This document shows positions 62,390 through 64,000 of a DNA stretch of 64,000 nucleotides, piece by piece. A program made the translations under genes and the position numbers. Source of the stretch: Aequorivita lipolytica (GTDB taxonomy: Bacteria > Bacteroidota > Bacteroidia > Flavobacteriales > Flavobacteriaceae); the NCBI RefSeq assembly GCF_007997135.1, contig NZ_VORU01000003.1, forward strand, positions 124,001 to 188,000. The letters run 5' to 3'. Position 1 is the stretch's first letter; each line of letters begins with the position of its first letter. The notes beneath the pieces are model-generated. The model saw nothing but the letters and a program-made list of their open reading frames with translations. It was not told where the DNA came from and searched no databases.

Positions 62390-62728
62390 ATGGCTGCCAA
62401 CAACTACTATGACCCTGCTGACCTAAGAAAATTTGGAAATATTACCGAATGGAGCAAAGAACTCGGCGATAAATTTTTTGATTACTACGGAAAAGTTTTC
62501 GAGGAAGGTGCGCTCACGGCACGAGAAAAAGCTTTGATAGCCTTAGCCGTGGCTCATACCGAACAGTGCCCATACTGCATTGATGCTTATACAAAAGACA
62601 CTTTACAAAGAGGCGTAACCAAAGAAGAAATGATGGAAGCCATCCACGTGGGCGCGGCCATAAAAAGCGGCGCAACCTTGGTTCACGGAGTGATGATGAT
62701 GAATAAAGTGAACAAATTAGAAATGTAG
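62390..62728 (+). CDS. AhpD/carboxymuconolactone-decarboxylase-like protein, arsenosugar-associated type
   Basis: 112 residues. LTAREKALIALAVAHTEQCPYCIDAYTKDTLQRGVTKEEMMEA carries the CPYC redox pair and the AhpD His/Glu helix; AAIKSGATLVHGVMMMNKV closes the fold. Members of this type stand directly before arsS, as here, and are thought to act as peroxidase-like enzymes in arsenosugar synthesis. The direct substrate is unknown. Its TAG is the start of a palindromic repeat. Confidence 0.88.
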   Translation: MAANNYYDPADLRKFGNITEWSKELGDKFFDYYGKVFEEGALTAREKALIALAVAHTEQCPYCIDAYTKDTLQRGVTKEEMMEAIHVGAAIKSGATLVHGVMMMNKVNKLEM

Positions 62729-62753
62729 GCGCGCGATTAATCGTGAGCCTGCG
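62726..62753. repeat. Palindrome GGCGCGCGATTAATCGTGAGCC
   Basis: GGCGCGCGATTAATCGTGAGCC has CGCGATTAATCG as its core and overlaps the stop of the AhpD-like gene. It matches the element at 44629-44650. Confidence 0.6.
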
Positions 62754-62788
62754 AATAATTTATTAGAATACCATTCGATAAAAATTCT

Positions 62789-63865
62789 ATGCTAAAAGAA
62801 AAAAAGAAAAAACAGCAATCCCTTCATAAACGCCACAGCGAACTCGCAGTGGCAAACAAACAACTCGAAAAACTTTCCAACGGCATCTTCGCCAATGGAG
62901 AGCTTCCCCTTTTTTCTGAAAAAATAAGGGAAACAAACCAATTTCCGCTCCGTCCAAATAAATTGGAGATCCTACAAATAAATGTTGGCTATATGTGCAA
63001 CCAAGTTTGCGAACACTGCCACGTAGATGCCGGCCCTGATCGAAAGGAAATTATGACACGCGAAACGATGCAGCAGTGTTTGGATGTAATAAAAAACACA
63101 GGTGCGCACACGTTGGATCTAACCGGCGGCGCCCCAGAAATGAACCCCGATTTTCGATGGTTTGTTGATGAAGCGAGCAAAGCCGGAATCAAGGATTTTA
63201 TTGTTCGAAGTAATCTTACCATCATTCGTGCAAATAAAAAATATTACGATTTACCGGAATTTTTCAAAAACCACAATGTGCACGTCGTTAGCAGCATGCC
63301 GCACTGGACGCGAGGAAAAACCGATAAACAAAGAGGCGAAGGCGTTTTTGACCTTTCAATAAAAGCGTTGCAGGAATTGAATGCTGTAGGCTACGGAATG
63401 CCTGAAAGTGATCTCCGATTGGATTTGGTTTACAATCCAAGTGGTGCCTATTTACCCGGCGATCAAGCAAGTATGGAAAAGGAATTTAAACACGCTTTAC
63501 TTGAAGATTTTGGCATTCATTTTCACAATCTTTTCGCCATTACAAACCTTCCCGTTTCCAGATTTTTGGATTATTTGATTGCTTCGGAAAATTATGAGGA
63601 CTATATGTATTCATTGGTTGAAGCCTACAATCCCGCCGCAGTTAAAAACGTGATGTGTCGAAATACAATTTCAATAAGTTGGGATGGGTTTCTATACGAT
63701 TGCGATTTTAACCAAATGCTGGAATTGAAGGTTGCGAGCAAAATCCAACACATTTCAGAATACAACGAAGATATTTTAAACGATAGAAAAATTATAATCT
63801 CCCAACATTGCTACGGTTGTACCGCCGGTGCCGGAAGCAGTTGCCAAGGAGCAGTTGCAGATTAG
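62789..63865 (+). CDS. arsS: Arsenosugar biosynthesis radical SAM protein ArsS
   Basis: 358 residues. Radical SAM cluster motif CNQVCEHCHVDAGPDR (~residues 69-76), SAM-binding LDLTGGAPEMNP, and a C-terminal Cys-rich region with MCRNTISISWDG, YDCDFNQML and QHCYGCTAGAGSSCQG that would hold auxiliary Fe-S clusters. ArsS is the radical SAM enzyme proposed to transfer the SAM-derived 5'-deoxyadenosyl group to dimethylarsinous acid in arsenosugar formation. It belongs with the AhpD-like gene before it and the DUF2064-like gene after it. Confidence 0.92.
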   Translation: MLKEKKKKQQSLHKRHSELAVANKQLEKLSNGIFANGELPLFSEKIRETNQFPLRPNKLEILQINVGYMCNQVCEHCHVDAGPDRKEIMTRETMQQCLDVIKNTGAHTLDLTGGAPEMNPDFRWFVDEASKAGIKDFIVRSNLTIIRANKKYYDLPEFFKNHNVHVVSSMPHWTRGKTDKQRGEGVFDLSIKALQELNAVGYGMPESDLRLDLVYNPSGAYLPGDQASMEKEFKHALLEDFGIHFHNLFAITNLPVSRFLDYLIASENYEDYMYSLVEAYNPAAVKNVMCRNTISISWDGFLYDCDFNQMLELKVASKIQHISEYNEDILNDRKIIISQHCYGCTAGAGSSCQGAVAD

Positions 63866-63884
63866 GGATTAGGGATTAGGGATT
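63860..63884. repeat. Heptamer tandem repeat GATTAGG x3
   Basis: Three exact copies plus GATT; the first overlaps the arsS stop codon. Fourth 7-bp tandem repeat in the window. Confidence 0.75.
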
Positions 63885-63941
63885 CGACGAAACCAAATTA
63901 TTTTGTTATCGCAACAAACCTTAAATATCGAATTTTAAACC

Positions 63942-64000
63942 TTGAATACTAAAAAAACCGCCATACTAATATTTGCGAATTCGGCCCAACAAGAGGCCGT
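63942..64000 (+). CDS. DUF2064-like protein of the arsenosugar cluster (5' end only)
   Basis: A TTG-started frame runs to the window edge and reads NTKKTAILIFANSAQQEAV, which matches the start of DUF2064/glycosyltransferase-like proteins that accompany arsS. Only 19 complete codons are visible, so the call depends largely on context. Confidence 0.55.
   Translation, partial: MNTKKTAILIFANSAQQEA

Overview
The window is AT-rich chromosomal DNA from a member of the Bacteroidota, most likely a marine or soil Flavobacteriaceae. The basis is gene content (ECF sigma/FecR/TonB-receptor locus, class II HMG-CoA reductase with a GYDIA-type GHMP kinase, CtlX, DUF3570/DUF4266, ArsS), TAnnTTTG-type promoter boxes, near absence of Shine-Dalgarno sequences, and many small GC-rich palindromes of the kind common in flavobacterial genomes. 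The genus cannot be fixed from the sequence alone.

Left part (0.6-21.5 kb): a very large signalling island on the plus strand. Three tandem soluble FIST sensor proteins are followed by five sensor histidine kinases. The kinases share an almost identical catalytic core, but each carries a different input: a cytoplasmic coiled coil, a 7TM with periplasmic domain, an NTF2-like domain plus seven ~190-residue modules, TPRs, and a beta-propeller with Y_Y_Y. The array ends in a stand-alone receiver, a receiver fused to a class III nucleotidyl cyclase, and a three-helix membrane protein resembling the Pycsar effector PycTM (DUF5706). None of the kinases has its own receiver, so the layout suggests many inputs converging on two response regulators, one of which makes a cyclic nucleotide that could act on the adjacent membrane protein. 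This is the most likely undescribed system here.

Middle (21.6-42.2 kb): a TPR lipoprotein and a beta-carbonic anhydrase; three minus-strand lipoproteins built from a repeated ~110-residue domain, divergent from an ECF sigma/FecR/TonB-receptor set; argS; MarC; an SDR/DUF2867 protein; CtlX; a thioredoxin-ApbE-DUF4266-DUF3570 operon of probable envelope redox function; and two rhodaneses.

Right part (42.3-64 kb): a complete trpEGDCFBA operon controlled by a leader peptide with three consecutive Trp codons and an attenuator; mvaA and a GHMP kinase separated by a RelE/ParE-like toxin module flanked by a 60-bp diverged repeat of the kinase start; tRNA-Phe; coaX and an envelope-biogenesis run (outer-membrane protein, TPR protein, LptC, small membrane protein, CNNM/CBS protein, PpiD/SurA-like chaperone); a tryptophan 2,3-dioxygenase family protein; and the start of an arsenosugar cluster (AhpD-like protein, ArsS, DUF2064-like).

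Small palindromes and 7-bp tandem repeats occupy most operon junctions. In several genes (four of the five kinases, argS, trpG, trpF) they lie inside the reading frame and are translated.
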